Positions 1 through 9,080 are shown, counted from the first letter of the stretch. The stretch is 64,000 nucleotides of DNA from Rhizobium sp. Root482 (GCF_001426565.1 NZ_LMFA01000024.1:302495-366494), one strand, 5' to 3'. Notes: generated by a model from the sequence alone, not told the origin. Numbers and translations: made by a program.

Positions 1-1
1 G

Positions 2-79
2 GCCGATGTGCGGCCGCTGGTCGGGAACAGCTTCAAGGACATGAGCGAATTGGGCGTCAAGCCGCTGGGGAGCGACTGA
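2..79 (+). CDS. napB: NapB C-terminal end (partial), periplasmic nitrate reductase small subunit
   Basis: The window opens inside a gene read in frame from base 2 to a TGA at 77-79. The last 25 residues ([11 protein letters not shown] then KDMSELG) fit the tail of NapB, where a short conserved stretch follows the second c-type haem site. NapB is the dihaem cytochrome that passes electrons from NapC to the catalytic subunit NapA in the periplasm. The next gene is napC, one base after the stop, as in nap operons. Only the tail is visible, so the call rests on context and this short match. Confidence 0.75.
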   Translation, partial: ADVRPLVGNSFKDMSELGVKPLGSD

Positions 80-80
80 C

Positions 81-782
81 ATGGCTTGGTTGAAACGCAT
101 TCTTGCCTGGGTCTGGCGCGTCCTCACGACGCCGGCCGCAACGCTCAGTCTCGCCTTCCTGACGCTCGGCGGTTTCGTCGGCGGCGTCCTGTTCTGGGGC
201 GCCTTCAATACGGCGCTGGAACTGACCAATACCGAGACCTTCTGCATCTCCTGTCACGAGATGGAGACCAATGTCTATGAGGAGCTGACCCGCACCGTGC
301 ATTTCTCCAACCGGTCCGGCGTCCGGGCTTCCTGTCCCGATTGCCATGTTCCCCATGACTGGACGGACAAGATCGCGCGCAAGATGCAGGCCTCCAAGGA
401 AGTTTGGGGCAAGATTTTCGGCACGATCAATACGCGCAAGAAATTCCTCGACCATCGGCTTGCTCTTGCCCAGCGCGAATGGGCCCGCCTGAAGGCCAAT
501 GACAGCCTGGAATGCCGCAACTGCCATTCGTCGGTCGCCATGGACCTTACCAAGCAGACGCAGCGCGCCGCGGAAATCCATACGCGCTATCTTCTTGCGG
601 GCAAGGCGACCTGTGTCGATTGCCACAAGGGCATCGCGCACGAACTGCCGAACATGCAGGGGATCGATCCGGGCTGGAAGATGCCGAAGGAACTGGAGGG
701 CGATGTTCTTCCCTCCGCTTCGGCAATCGGCGACCTGCAGAGGGCGATGGCAAAGGCGCATGGCACCGTGGCCATCGAATAG
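81..782 (+). CDS. napC: NapC, tetrahaem membrane-anchored quinol dehydrogenase
   Basis: This 233-aa protein has an N-terminal membrane anchor (about residues 17-40) and four haem-binding CXXCH motifs: CISCH (55-59), CPDCH (85-89), CRNCH (145-149) and CVDCH (178-182). The count, spacing and length match the NapC/NirT family. The family takes electrons from quinol in the membrane and delivers them through NapB to NapA for periplasmic nitrate reduction. The ATG lies one base after the napB stop, so translation is probably coupled. It is the last gene of the nap operon here: the next genes run on the opposite strand and converge on it with only 15 bases between. Confidence 0.95.
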   Translation: MAWLKRILAWVWRVLTTPAATLSLAFLTLGGFVGGVLFWGAFNTALELTNTETFCISCHEMETNVYEELTRTVHFSNRSGVRASCPDCHVPHDWTDKIARKMQASKEVWGKIFGTINTRKKFLDHRLALAQREWARLKANDSLECRNCHSSVAMDLTKQTQRAAEIHTRYLLAGKATCVDCHKGIAHELPNMQGIDPGWKMPKELEGDVLPSASAIGDLQRAMAKAHGTVAIE

Positions 783-797
783 CCACGGCGCTTTCGC

Positions 798-1097
798 TCA
801 GCTTGCCATCCGCTCCGGTGTCCAGGGCGGATCGTAGGTCAGGTTCACCTCGACGGTGCCGATGCTCTCTAAATCCGCCACGCAATTGCGCACGGCCTCG
901 ACCAGGAAGCTCGTTGCCGGGCAACCCGGCGCCGTCGTGGTCATGGTCACGACGACATTGCCGTCGATATCGCTGCGGATAGCGTAGATCAGCCCGATAT
1001 CGACGATGCTGCGTCCAAGCTCCGGATCGATGACGATCTCGAGCGCCTTGTGGATTGCTTCGGTCTGCTGGACGGATCCGGGTTCAAGCTGTGGCAT
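798..1097 (-). CDS. MIP18/DUF59-family metal-sulfur cluster assembly-like protein
   Basis: This 99-aa protein has the DUF59 pattern: IDPELGRSIVDIGLIY near residues 23-38 and a conserved cysteine in APGCPAT near residue 60. Relatives include SufT, PaaD and eukaryotic MIP18, which help assemble or insert iron-sulfur clusters. It overlaps the upstream DUF2249 gene by 14 bases, so the two are co-translated. It is the last of four leftward genes that probably start from an FNR/NnrR-type box upstream. A role in maturing or repairing iron-sulfur proteins under nitrosative stress is an inference from location; no specific partner is visible. Confidence 0.85.
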   Translation of the reverse strand: MPQLEPGSVQQTEAIHKALEIVIDPELGRSIVDIGLIYAIRSDIDGNVVVTMTTTAPGCPATSFLVEAVRNCVADLESIGTVEVNLTYDPPWTPERMAS

Positions 1098-1608
1098 CGC
1101 CGCGCGCCTCCCCGGTCCGGATCATGATGCGGAAAGTTTCCCCGGCCTCATCGAAATTGCCGACCCATTGATGCCCGCGCTTCGTCAGTTCCGGATAGAG
1201 GAAGATCGGTTCGCGCGAAAGCAGCGCGAAGATGACGTCGCCGGCCTTGCGGTTTTCCACCGCCGCCAGGATCCGTACCATCGGTTCGGGCGGCGGCAGT
1301 TCCGTCAGGTCGAGTTCGAGCGCCGGATTGGGCCAGAGATCGGGCGTTGCGGCATTCGAGGCCTTTACTTCTTCCGTCTTTTTCGGCGTGAAGCAAACCT
1401 CGAAATCGCCACCCTCGATCTCGGTGACCGTGTGGTCGAAGCCGCGATTGGACATCACGTTGAAAAGCGGCTGCGGCCGGAACGTGGCCAGCAGCTTGAG
1501 ACCCTGGCCGGGAGCAAGGCCGCTGACCGCGCTCATGATGGCCTGGAAAGGCTCGCCGCCGTCTTTCAGAATGGGCCTGACGTCGAGTACCGCGAAATCT
1601 TCGCTCAT
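1084..1608 (-). CDS. DUF2249 domain protein (two copies)
   Basis: This 174-aa protein has two DUF2249-like segments. The first (about 5-85) contains LDVRPILKDGGEPFQAI, LAPGQGLKLLATF and a PLFNVM stretch. The second (about 95-165) repeats this as LDLTELPPPEPMVRIL and ends REPIFLYPELTKRG. The family is small, soluble and poorly characterised, and often sits next to denitrification and nitric-oxide genes. It starts three bases after the membrane-protein gene (on the minus strand) and overlaps the DUF59 gene downstream. Because a second DUF2249 protein is encoded in the same operon, the fold may act as a homo- or hetero-oligomer. Function unknown. Confidence 0.85.
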   Translation of the reverse strand: MSEDFAVLDVRPILKDGGEPFQAIMSAVSGLAPGQGLKLLATFRPQPLFNVMSNRGFDHTVTEIEGGDFEVCFTPKKTEEVKASNAATPDLWPNPALELDLTELPPPEPMVRILAAVENRKAGDVIFALLSREPIFLYPELTKRGHQWVGNFDEAGETFRIMIRTGEARGDATA

Positions 1609-1611
1609 TGT

Positions 1612-2985
1612 TCAGCTCCTGTTGAAATCGGGTAGGAAGAGGGAGGGACGCGCGACGCCTTGCGGCAGCCGGATCTCCGGCGCGGCGCAGGACAATCTGC
1701 GCGAACGCATGAATTCCCAGACGAGCCCGAGCGTTGCCACAACCTGCAGGCCGCTGGCAAGCTGGAAGCTCAAATCGTCATGGAAAAGCAGCATCAGCGT
1801 GGCCAGCACGACGGAGAGGATATAGAGGCCGAACCACCATGACGCCCTGTGCTCGTCGACAAGGTCCTGAACCCGCGGGACCGGCGTCTTTCCCAGGACC
1901 GGTCCATAGCATTCAAGCCAAGTCATGAACGGGATGATCTTGTAGAGCTGCCCAAGGCCAAGCGTCGTCAGCCAGCCCATGGCGATCAGGTAGACGATGG
2001 CGCCGACAGGCTGTTGCGCCGTGCCGCCAACCGTGCCGCCAAGTGCGAAGACGCCATGGAGCAGGCCGGCGGCCACCAGAAAGCCGATGGCGGCGAGGCT
2101 GATCCGGATGTTCAGCTCCGCTACCTTTCGCCGGCGGCGCTGAAAGATATCGATTATGTCGCGGATATAGAGCCCGATGCCTGCTGCCGTCACCAGTGAC
2201 GCGCCGGCCAGCACAAGTTCTGCCCGATAGCCGAGCGACGTCGCGACGATCGCGACCAGCAGCAGGGCGAGGGCTGTCAGCGTCAGCCACCAGAGGAGGC
2301 GGGTGGTGCGGCGGTCCGCTTCGGGCGACAGCAGGAACATCGCGAGCAGCCGGTAGCTCACCCCGACGGCCATGATCGTCATCCATCCCATCAGACCCAT
2401 CGTCGCGTGCAACCCGATGCCATCGATAAGAAGATTGTCCAGATGGGTCTCCGCGACAAGGCCGGACAGGCCGAGCGTAAAGCAGAGCCCCATCAGAACG
2501 GTTGCGCCCATGGCTGCCAAACCGGCGGCGACGAAGCGCGCCGGCAGCGCCAGCGGCCGTGCCGAAAGGATCGTCGCCATCAGGCCGTAGCCCAGGGTAG
2601 AGAAGCCCAGGGTCAGCATCAGCCCGCCAAGCGGCAGGACGAACGGCTCGACCGCCACCCTGCCGCCCAGCCCCAGAAAACCTGCGATCAGTAGCGCCAG
2701 TCCGCCGATGATCAGGAGCAGCGCCGGCAGCGCGAGCGCCGGCTTGCACAGCGGCTTGGCAACCAGCACCGGCACGAACTGCAGAAGTGCGCCGGAAAAC
2801 AGGAGACCGAGCCATCCGATCGCCAGCGTATGGACGATGACCAGTGTTTCCGGCGCCTCCACGGCAAGAACCGGATATCCGAAGCCGCCGGTCAAAAGGC
2901 TTTCGCCGATCAGAAGGAAAACGAGCGCGGCCGCGAAATAGGACATGGTCCAGCGTGAAAGCGTCGCTCCGGGCATTGGTCTCAC
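1612..2985 (-). CDS. Polytopic membrane protein of the denitrification cluster
   Basis: This 457-aa protein is almost entirely hydrophobic, with about twelve predicted membrane spans. Histidines occur near the membrane face ([20 protein letters not shown] near 50-70, [12 protein letters not shown] near 190-205). The layout resembles the haem-copper-oxidase subunit-I-like or NnrS-like proteins found in nor/nir regions, but the typical NnrS N-terminus is absent, so the name is withheld. It sits in a four-gene leftward operon between two DUF2249 genes and is probably under an FNR/NnrR-type box. A role in haem, copper or NO handling in the inner membrane is inference only. Confidence 0.75.
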   Translation of the reverse strand: MRPMPGATLSRWTMSYFAAALVFLLIGESLLTGGFGYPVLAVEAPETLVIVHTLAIGWLGLLFSGALLQFVPVLVAKPLCKPALALPALLLIIGGLALLIAGFLGLGGRVAVEPFVLPLGGLMLTLGFSTLGYGLMATILSARPLALPARFVAAGLAAMGATVLMGLCFTLGLSGLVAETHLDNLLIDGIGLHATMGLMGWMTIMAVGVSYRLLAMFLLSPEADRRTTRLLWWLTLTALALLLVAIVATSLGYRAELVLAGASLVTAAGIGLYIRDIIDIFQRRRRKVAELNIRISLAAIGFLVAAGLLHGVFALGGTVGGTAQQPVGAIVYLIAMGWLTTLGLGQLYKIIPFMTWLECYGPVLGKTPVPRVQDLVDEHRASWWFGLYILSVVLATLMLLFHDDLSFQLASGLQVVATLGLVWEFMRSRRLSCAAPEIRLPQGVARPSLFLPDFNRS

Positions 2986-3012
2986 CTCGCTCGCATGGAA
3001 ACTGTTCGCGGT

Positions 3013-3285
3013 TCAGTGGCCGCAGGCGCAGTCGCAGCCCGAACTTTCGTGGCGCTGGATTTCAACGCGCCAGACAGCCGGCCCCTGTTCGAGATATTGC
3101 CACTGGAACTCGCCGGGATAGCGGGTTTCGATCTGGTAGTGCAGGGGGCGCGGATCGTGATCGCTGGCAATGTGCATCAGGCCGCCGGGCGCAAGGTTCG
3201 TCAGCACGCCGAAGATTCGGGGGTGACGTTCGGGCGGCGCGATCGTCCTGACATCGATCAGCGGAATATGTTCAGAGTTCGACAT
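3013..3285 (-). CDS. DUF2249 domain protein (single copy)
   Basis: This 90-aa protein has one DUF2249 domain (IPLIDVRTI near the N-terminus, LAPGGLMHIASDHDPRPLHYQI in the middle). The C-terminus is rich in Cys and His (SSGCDCACGH), a possible metal-binding tail not seen in the larger DUF2249 neighbour. The frame stays open upstream to 3354. The ATG at 3285 is preferred because the likely promoter box at 3378-3391 would put a transcription start near 3343, downstream of the longer start. It is the first gene of the leftward operon, divergent from hemN. Confidence 0.8.
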   Translation of the reverse strand: MSNSEHIPLIDVRTIAPPERHPRIFGVLTNLAPGGLMHIASDHDPRPLHYQIETRYPGEFQWQYLEQGPAVWRVEIQRHESSGCDCACGH

Positions 3286-3377
3286 GGCGGGTTCCATCGG
3301 CCTCGGCTGCAGGGCTCGAACGGGGAGGCCTTTCTCGTTCGACCCCTCAACCATAGCGCCGGATGGACGGCGGCAAT

Positions 3378-3391
3378 TTGCGAATGATCAA
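3378..3391. promoter_or_regulatory. FNR/NnrR-type box, left site of hemN intergenic
   Basis: The sequence TTGCGAATGATCAA fits the FNR-superfamily pattern TTGNN-N4-NNCAA. The centre is about 100 bases from the leftward DUF2249 start at 3285, a distance suited to activating that operon. Confidence 0.6.
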
Positions 3392-3411
3392 ACAAATCCT
3401 CTGACATTTAC

Positions 3412-3425
3412 TTGACGCTCGTCAA
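3412..3425. promoter_or_regulatory. FNR/NnrR-type box upstream of hemN
   Basis: TTGACGCTCGTCAA is a perfect inverted repeat TTGAC-N4-GTCAA lying 63 bases before the hemN ATG. This is the usual location and form for anaerobic activation by FNR/FixK/NnrR-type regulators. Confidence 0.7.
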
Positions 3426-3488
3426 AGAGCGGCCTCCGCGCGGGGCGCAGAGTGCAGCCATCGATGAACAACACCGAGTACCGATCCG

Positions 3489-4841
3489 ATGTCCGAGACC
3501 ATCCTGCAAAAATACGGCGAGGCCCGTTTGCCGCGCTACACCAGCTATCCGACGGCGCCGCATTTTTCGGCGGTCGCCGACAAGGCGATCTATGCCGACT
3601 GGCTCCGCTCGGTTCCCGCTTCACAGAAGGCATCGCTCTATATTCATATTCCGTTCTGCCGGTCGATGTGCTGGTATTGCGGCTGCCACACGACGATCAC
3701 CGAACGCGACAAGCCCATCCTCGACTATCTCGATGTCCTGCATCGCGAGATCGAACTGGTGGCGGCGACGCGGCAGGAAAGCCTGTCGGTGGGCGAAATC
3801 CATTTCGGCGGCGGCACACCCACAATCATCCAGCCGGAAGAATTCACCGAGCTGATGGCCGCGGTCCGTAACCGTCTGGGATGCACATCGGACCTCAATA
3901 CCGCCGTCGAGATCGATCCCCGCAGATTGTCGGCCGAAATGGCCTGCGCCCTCGGAGCGGCGGGCGTCAGCCGCGCCAGCCTCGGCGTGCAGAGCTTCGA
4001 TCCGGTCGTGCAGAAGGCCATCAACAGGATCCAGAGCGTCGAAGTGACAGCACTTTGCGTCGAGCGGCTGAGACAGGCCGGCGTGTCGCGCATCAATTTC
4101 GACCTGATCTACGGGCTTCCCCATCAGACGGTCGCCTCCTGCGTCGAGACGGTCAATGCGGCGGTGACGATGCGGCCCGATCGCTTCGCCGTTTTCGGTT
4201 ACGCGCATATTCCCGCCTTCAAGAAGCACCAGCGGATGATCGACGAAGCGGCCTTGCCCGATGCCGGCGCGCGGGCGGAACAGGCCGAGGCGATCGCGCA
4301 GGCGCTCGTTGCGGCCGGATATGAGCGGATCGGCCTGGATCACTTCGCACTGCCGGACGACGCCCTTTCGCTGGCGCAGCGCACCGGGCGCCTGCACCGG
4401 AATTTCCAGGGCTACACCACGGATGATTGCCAGACGCTGATCGGCCTCGGCGCCTCGGCCATCGGGAAATTCGCCGAAGGTTACGCCCAGAACGAAGTGC
4501 CGCCCGGCATCTATGCCAACCGGGTCGCTGCCGGAGAACTGCCGACGGCGAAGAGCTACCAGTTGACTGCCGAGGACCGGTTCCGTGGCGAACTGATCGA
4601 GCGCGTCATGTGCGATTTTTCCGTCGATGTGGCAGGGCTCGCGGAGAAGCACGGCTTCGATGCCGCCGCCGTTCTTTCCGGAAATGCCAAGCTCGCGGAA
4701 CTCAACGGCGACGGGTTGATCCATATGGAAAGCGGCGTCATTCGCGTAGACGAGCGCTACCGCTTCGTCGTCCGTTCCGTGGCCGCTGCCTTCGATGCCT
4801 ATCTCGGCAAGGAAGGCCGCACCTTCAGCAAGGCGGCCTGA
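3489..4841 (+). CDS. hemN: Oxygen-independent coproporphyrinogen III oxidase
   Basis: This 450-aa radical-SAM enzyme converts coproporphyrinogen III to protoporphyrinogen IX without oxygen, supplying haem for the Nap and Nor cytochromes. The HemN signature HIPFCRSMCWYCGC gives cluster cysteines C57, C61 and C64, with C66 following. Other family features are GGGTPT, ASLGVQSFDP and NFDLIYGLPHQT. Full length for HemN rather than HemW, with the characteristic N-terminal arm (LPRYTSYPTAPHF). It has its own promoter region with an FNR/NnrR box 63 bases upstream, and ends at a strong hairpin shared with the convergent norD. Confidence 0.96.
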   Translation: MSETILQKYGEARLPRYTSYPTAPHFSAVADKAIYADWLRSVPASQKASLYIHIPFCRSMCWYCGCHTTITERDKPILDYLDVLHREIELVAATRQESLSVGEIHFGGGTPTIIQPEEFTELMAAVRNRLGCTSDLNTAVEIDPRRLSAEMACALGAAGVSRASLGVQSFDPVVQKAINRIQSVEVTALCVERLRQAGVSRINFDLIYGLPHQTVASCVETVNAAVTMRPDRFAVFGYAHIPAFKKHQRMIDEAALPDAGARAEQAEAIAQALVAAGYERIGLDHFALPDDALSLAQRTGRLHRNFQGYTTDDCQTLIGLGASAIGKFAEGYAQNEVPPGIYANRVAAGELPTAKSYQLTAEDRFRGELIERVMCDFSVDVAGLAEKHGFDAAAVLSGNAKLAELNGDGLIHMESGVIRVDERYRFVVRSVAAAFDAYLGKEGRTFSKAA

Positions 4842-4873
4842 CCCGGTCCGTTCCCATCTTTCTCGGTTAAGCA

Positions 4874-4907
4874 AAAGGCCCGGCATCCCCCCAGATGCCG
4901 GGCCTTT
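4874..4907. terminator. Bidirectional intrinsic terminator between hemN and norD
   Basis: A perfect 14-bp inverted repeat (arms 4874-4887 and 4894-4907, starting AAAGGCCCGGC) surrounds a 6-base loop. The A/T ends give a U-rich tail in both directions. It lies between the convergent hemN and norD stops. Confidence 0.85.
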
Positions 4908-4925
4908 CGTCGCGGAGCGGCTTCC

Positions 4926-6824
4926 CTATGCCGTCAGCCCGCGATAGATCGCCGGCAGCGCGGCCGGGAGTTTCGAGATATCGGCAACCATGGCAAAGCC
5001 GTTCCTGCCGAAAAGGGTCGGCAGGTAGTTCTTGGCATCCCGGTCCACCGTGACGGCAAAGACGCTGGTTCCGGACCGGCGGGCTTCCTGCACGGCGCGG
5101 CGGCTGTCTTCGAGCGCGAACCGCCCTTCATAATGGTCGATGTCGTTTGGCTTGCCGTCGGTCAGGACGAGGAGAAGCTTCTTGCGGCTCGGTTGCTTGC
5201 GCAGTTCCGCCGTGGCATGCCGGATCGCAGCTCCCATCCGGGTATAATAGCCGGGCTTCAGCCCGGCGATCCGGTCTTCGACAGCGCGGTCGACCTTGTC
5301 TTCGAAGGCCTTCACCGTTTCGATCCGCACCCAGGACCGGCGCCGCGAGGTGAAGGTCAGGATCGAATGCCTGCTGCCGCAGGCGGCCAGCCCCTGGGCC
5401 AGCACCAGGAGCGCTTCCTTCTCCACGTCCAGAACGCGCCTATTGTCGATCCAGGCGTCGGTGGACAGGGAGACATCGACGAGGATCGTCGTGGCGAGAT
5501 CGGGCGATTGCGGCCGGCTCATGAGATGGATGCGGTCGCTTCCCTGTCCACCGGCGGCCAGATCGGTCTTCGACCGGACGACCGCATCGAGATCCAGTTC
5601 CGTCCCGTCCAGCTGCGCCTTCAGCACCTCATGCCGGGGCCGCAGGATTTCGAACTGCCGCCGGACCTTCCGGATCAACAGTCTTGTATCGTCGCCCTGC
5701 GTGCTCGTCTCGCCCAGCGCGGCAGCCGGCGCGGCGAGCACCCGCGTGTAGTTTTCCAGATACTGCCCCTTGCGATAGTCCCATTCCGGATAGCTGATCT
5801 CGGCCTTGATGGCTGAAAGATCGACCATTTCGGGAGGCAGATCGAGGTCGAATCGGAATTTCGAGGAGGGGCGCTCCTTGCGGCGGCCCAGCGTCATGTC
5901 GTCGAGATCGTCGGCCGCCTTGCCGTCGCTTTCCTCGCTGTCATCCGTCGCCCGATCGACATTGACCATTTCGGCCATTGCCAGGATTTTCTCGAAACGG
6001 TTGAGGATGAAGGGGCTCCGCTCCGACCGCCTGTCCTCCTCGCTCTGCCGGGTCGCCGTGTAGCGGGCGTTGCTCGGCATGGTCTGGCTGTCGATGGCGC
6101 TTGTGGCGATATCCTCGCTCTTCGTCGCGGTCTCGGCGCGAAGGCGAAAGTCCGGCCACAGCGGAACGCCCATCATCGGCTGGTAGCCGGCAGGCGCGGC
6201 ATGCGGGAAGATCGCCGGCGGCGCGTCGTCCGAGAGGCCGGCACCTTTTTTCAGGAGGCCGATGATCCGGTTCTCCACCAGTTTCTCGACCGCGGGCAGG
6301 GTTGCGCGCGTCCGCTCCCGCAGCGTGGCGGCGCACAGGCTCCGATAGAGCGGATGCAGGCCGGGATAGGCCGCAAGCACGCGCTCCACGGTGACCTGTG
6401 CTGCCGAAATCCTTTGCAGGTCACCGCGCAGGGGGTCGGACAGGTCGGGCTGGTCGCGGTCCATCGCCGCCATGGATGCGGCAAGCCAGATATAGAGATC
6501 CCGGTTCATCTGCCTGTCGGGGAACAGGTCGATCACCGGCGGTACCGTTACGGTCGCGAAATCGCGCGACGCCTGCGCGAGTTTCTCCTCGCCGACGCCG
6601 ATCAGTTGGCGCAATCGCAGCCGGTGCGAGGATGTACGTCCTTGCGCCGGCGAGACCTGCACCGTCGCCTCGCCGCCGAAACCCCGAAAGCAGCAGGCGA
6701 GGATCGGTTTGAGCTCTTCGAAGAACACGGCGTGATCGGGATAGCGCAGCATGCTTGTCGTCGAACCGACAAGCCGATGCCAGAACTTGCCGACCGTTTC
6801 TTCCAGTTCGAGAAAATCGAGCAT
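4926..6824 (-). CDS. norD: NorD, nitric oxide reductase activation protein (VWA domain)
   Basis: This 632-aa protein has a long N-terminal region and a C-terminal von Willebrand factor A domain from about residue 440, with a MIDAS-type DVSLS at 450-454 and a conserved LVLTDGKPNDIDHYEGR segment. NorD/CbbO proteins work with the MoxR-type ATPase NorQ to activate the NorCB reductase, probably by helping insert its non-haem iron. It is the last gene of the norCBQD operon, nine bases after norQ, with an AGGGG ribosome site before the ATG. Acidic residues are concentrated around 290-310. Confidence 0.95.
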   Translation of the reverse strand: MLDFLELEETVGKFWHRLVGSTTSMLRYPDHAVFFEELKPILACCFRGFGGEATVQVSPAQGRTSSHRLRLRQLIGVGEEKLAQASRDFATVTVPPVIDLFPDRQMNRDLYIWLAASMAAMDRDQPDLSDPLRGDLQRISAAQVTVERVLAAYPGLHPLYRSLCAATLRERTRATLPAVEKLVENRIIGLLKKGAGLSDDAPPAIFPHAAPAGYQPMMGVPLWPDFRLRAETATKSEDIATSAIDSQTMPSNARYTATRQSEEDRRSERSPFILNRFEKILAMAEMVNVDRATDDSEESDGKAADDLDDMTLGRRKERPSSKFRFDLDLPPEMVDLSAIKAEISYPEWDYRKGQYLENYTRVLAAPAAALGETSTQGDDTRLLIRKVRRQFEILRPRHEVLKAQLDGTELDLDAVVRSKTDLAAGGQGSDRIHLMSRPQSPDLATTILVDVSLSTDAWIDNRRVLDVEKEALLVLAQGLAACGSRHSILTFTSRRRSWVRIETVKAFEDKVDRAVEDRIAGLKPGYYTRMGAAIRHATAELRKQPSRKKLLLVLTDGKPNDIDHYEGRFALEDSRRAVQEARRSGTSVFAVTVDRDAKNYLPTLFGRNGFAMVADISKLPAALPAIYRGLTA

Positions 6825-6833
6825 GTCGGCCCC

Positions 6834-7646
6834 TCAGGCAATGACGGCCCTGGCGACTTCGCCAAGGGCTGCCCGGACATCGGCCTCGTCGGACAGGGGT
6901 TCGATCATGGCGGCAAGGACAGCCTCGCGGGGCGGCATGCCGCTGTCGATCAGGCAGGCGCAATAGACGAGCAGCCGGGTCGAGACGCCCTCTTCGAGAT
7001 CCTGGCCCTTGAGCGCCCTGAATTTCCAGGCAAGATCCACCAGCGGTGCCACGCGCGCCTCATCCAGGCCGCTTTCGGTGGAAACGACGGCAATTTCCTG
7101 CTCGCGTGGCAGGAAGCCGAATTCGATGGCGACGAAACGCTGCTTGGTCGAGGGCTTCAGCGCCTTCAGGATGTTTTGGTAGCCGGGATTGTAGGAGACG
7201 ACCAGCATGAAGCCGGGCGGTGCTTCCAGGGTTTCGCCGGTGCGCTCCAGCGGCAGGATGCGCCGGTCGTCGGTCAAGGGGTGCAGCACGACGGCGACAT
7301 CCTTGCGCGCCTCGACGATCTCGTCGAGATAGCAGATGCCGCCGCCCCGCACCGATTTCGTCAATGGTCCGTCCACCCAGACCGTGTCGCCGCCCTTGAG
7401 CAGGAAGCGGCCGGTCAGGTCCGCGGCGGCCAGATCGTCATGGCAGGAGACGGTGGCGAGCGGCAGGCCGAGCCGGGCGGCCATATGGCTGACGAAACGT
7501 GTCTTGCCACAGCCGGTCGGACCCTTCAGGAGCAGCGGAAGCTGTCGTACCCAGGCCGTTTCGAACAGTCTGCATTCGTTGCCCTGCGGGACATAGGCCG
7601 GGATGTTCATCTCGGGGCGCGGCGTCGCGGTGGTATGAATGGTCAT
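6834..7646 (-). CDS. norQ: NorQ, MoxR-class AAA+ ATPase for nitric oxide reductase activation
   Basis: This 270-aa protein has a Walker A motif GPTGCGKT at 42-49, a Walker B region CYLDEI near 105-110, and the CbbQ/NirQ/NorQ C-terminal domain. Family members pair with a VWA protein (NorD here) to activate a metalloenzyme by ATP-driven remodelling. An AAGGAAC ribosome site precedes the ATG. A GC-rich hairpin in the 63-base gap between norB and norQ probably lowers expression of norQD relative to norCB. Confidence 0.95.
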   Translation of the reverse strand: MTIHTTATPRPEMNIPAYVPQGNECRLFETAWVRQLPLLLKGPTGCGKTRFVSHMAARLGLPLATVSCHDDLAAADLTGRFLLKGGDTVWVDGPLTKSVRGGGICYLDEIVEARKDVAVVLHPLTDDRRILPLERTGETLEAPPGFMLVVSYNPGYQNILKALKPSTKQRFVAIEFGFLPREQEIAVVSTESGLDEARVAPLVDLAWKFRALKGQDLEEGVSTRLLVYCACLIDSGMPPREAVLAAMIEPLSDEADVRAALGEVARAVIA

Positions 7647-7674
7647 GGGAAAGTTCCTTGATGAGGAGTGACAT

Positions 7675-7703
7675 GCGGCCCCGCCAGTTGAGGGCGGGGC
7701 CGC
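7675..7703 (-). terminator. Hairpin between norB and norQ (attenuator or mRNA stabiliser)
   Basis: A perfect 11-bp GC stem (arms 7675-7685 and 7693-7703) has a 7-base loop. It is not followed by a U-tract on the minus strand, so partial termination or 3'-end protection of norCB mRNA is more likely than a full stop. Confidence 0.6.
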
Positions 7704-7709
7704 AAACTG

Positions 7710-9056
7710 TCATTCAGCGGGCTGGATGATCGTCGATGGATTGGTCCGGGGCGCCTTGCCGGGTACGAACAGCGCCCAGAGGAACATCACGGCGGAGATC
7801 AGCACGAAGATGCCCGAGCCCAGCCGGATCCAGTAGAACAGCGCCAGCTGGTCCTGCACGTCCATATAGCCTTCGCCCAGCACGCGCTGGAGATGCACCT
7901 GGAGGATGCCGGCCGCCGTCAGCGCGAAGGTCATCACCGACATGGCCGTGCACATGATCCAGAAGCTGACCATCGACAGCCACTGGTTATAGGGCGCGCG
8001 GCCGCGAATTTCCGGCACGGCATAGGCCATGATGGCGAGGTTGAGCATCACATAGGCGCCGAAGAAGGCGAGGTGCCCGTGCGCGGCGGTCAGCTGGGTA
8101 CCATGAGTGTAGTAGTTCACCGAGGAAAGCGTGTGCAGGAAGCCCCAGACGCCGGCGCCGAAGAAGGCCATCACCGAGCAGCCGATCGACCAGAGCAGGG
8201 CGGCGCGGTTGGGATGCTTGCGGCCGGCCTTCCAGGTCATGACGAAGGTGAACATGACCATGGTGAAGAAGGGCGCCACTTCGAGCGTCGAGAACAGTGA
8301 GCCGATCCACTGCCAGTAGCCCGGCGCGCCGATCCAGTAGAAGTGATGGCCGGTTCCCAGAATGCCGGAGAACAGGGCCAGGCCGACGATGACATAGAGC
8401 CATTTCTCGACCACTTCGCGGTCGACGCCGGTCAGCTTGATCATCAGGAAGGCGAGCACGGAAGCCATGATTAGCTCCCAGACGCCCTCGACCCAGAGAT
8501 GGACGACATACCACCAGTACATCTTGTCGAGCGCCAGGTTGGCCGGATTGTAGAAGGCGAACAGGAAGAAGATCGCCACGCCCCAGAGCCCGAAGATCAG
8601 GATATTGGTGACGACGGTCTTGCGGCCCTTGAGCACGGTCAGCGTGATGTTGAAGAGGAACATCAGGCAGACTACGACGATGCCAACCTTGATCAGGAAG
8701 GGCTGTTCCAGGAATTCGCGGCCCTCATGATAGCGGAACAGATAGCCCACGACGGCCACCGCAGCGGCCACCAGGAAGATCCAGAACTGGGCGATGGCGA
8801 TCTTCGGGCTGTAAAGCTCGGTTTCGGCCTCTTCCGGCAGGAGATAATAGGTGGCGCCCATGAAGCCGATCAGCAGCCAGACGATCAGCGCATTGGTGTG
8901 CACCATGCGCACGATGTTGAACGGCAGAAGCTCGGAGAGCGTATTGGGCAGCACATAGATGGTGCCGGCGAGAACGCCGAACAGCACCTGGGCAACGAAC
9001 AGGCCGAGCGCGCCGTAGAAATACAGCATGGCGACCTTTTGGGTTTGATACTTCAT
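7710..9056 (-). CDS. norB: NorB, nitric oxide reductase large catalytic subunit
   Basis: This 448-aa haem-copper-oxidase-type protein has twelve membrane spans. Conserved histidines occur in VRMVHTNALIVW (low-spin haem), VVHLWVEGVWE, TGHHFYWIG (non-haem FeB site) and AHGHLAFFGAYVMLN (high-spin and low-spin haem). Together with NorC it reduces two NO to N2O at the inner membrane, taking electrons from periplasmic c-type cytochromes. Length and motifs match cNor rather than the quinol-dependent qNor, which carries a long N-terminal extension. It follows norC by 24 bases. Confidence 0.97.
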   Translation of the reverse strand: MKYQTQKVAMLYFYGALGLFVAQVLFGVLAGTIYVLPNTLSELLPFNIVRMVHTNALIVWLLIGFMGATYYLLPEEAETELYSPKIAIAQFWIFLVAAAVAVVGYLFRYHEGREFLEQPFLIKVGIVVVCLMFLFNITLTVLKGRKTVVTNILIFGLWGVAIFFLFAFYNPANLALDKMYWWYVVHLWVEGVWELIMASVLAFLMIKLTGVDREVVEKWLYVIVGLALFSGILGTGHHFYWIGAPGYWQWIGSLFSTLEVAPFFTMVMFTFVMTWKAGRKHPNRAALLWSIGCSVMAFFGAGVWGFLHTLSSVNYYTHGTQLTAAHGHLAFFGAYVMLNLAIMAYAVPEIRGRAPYNQWLSMVSFWIMCTAMSVMTFALTAAGILQVHLQRVLGEGYMDVQDQLALFYWIRLGSGIFVLISAVMFLWALFVPGKAPRTNPSTIIQPAE

Positions 9057-9080
9057 CTGAAAATTCCTTGTCCCTTAAGG

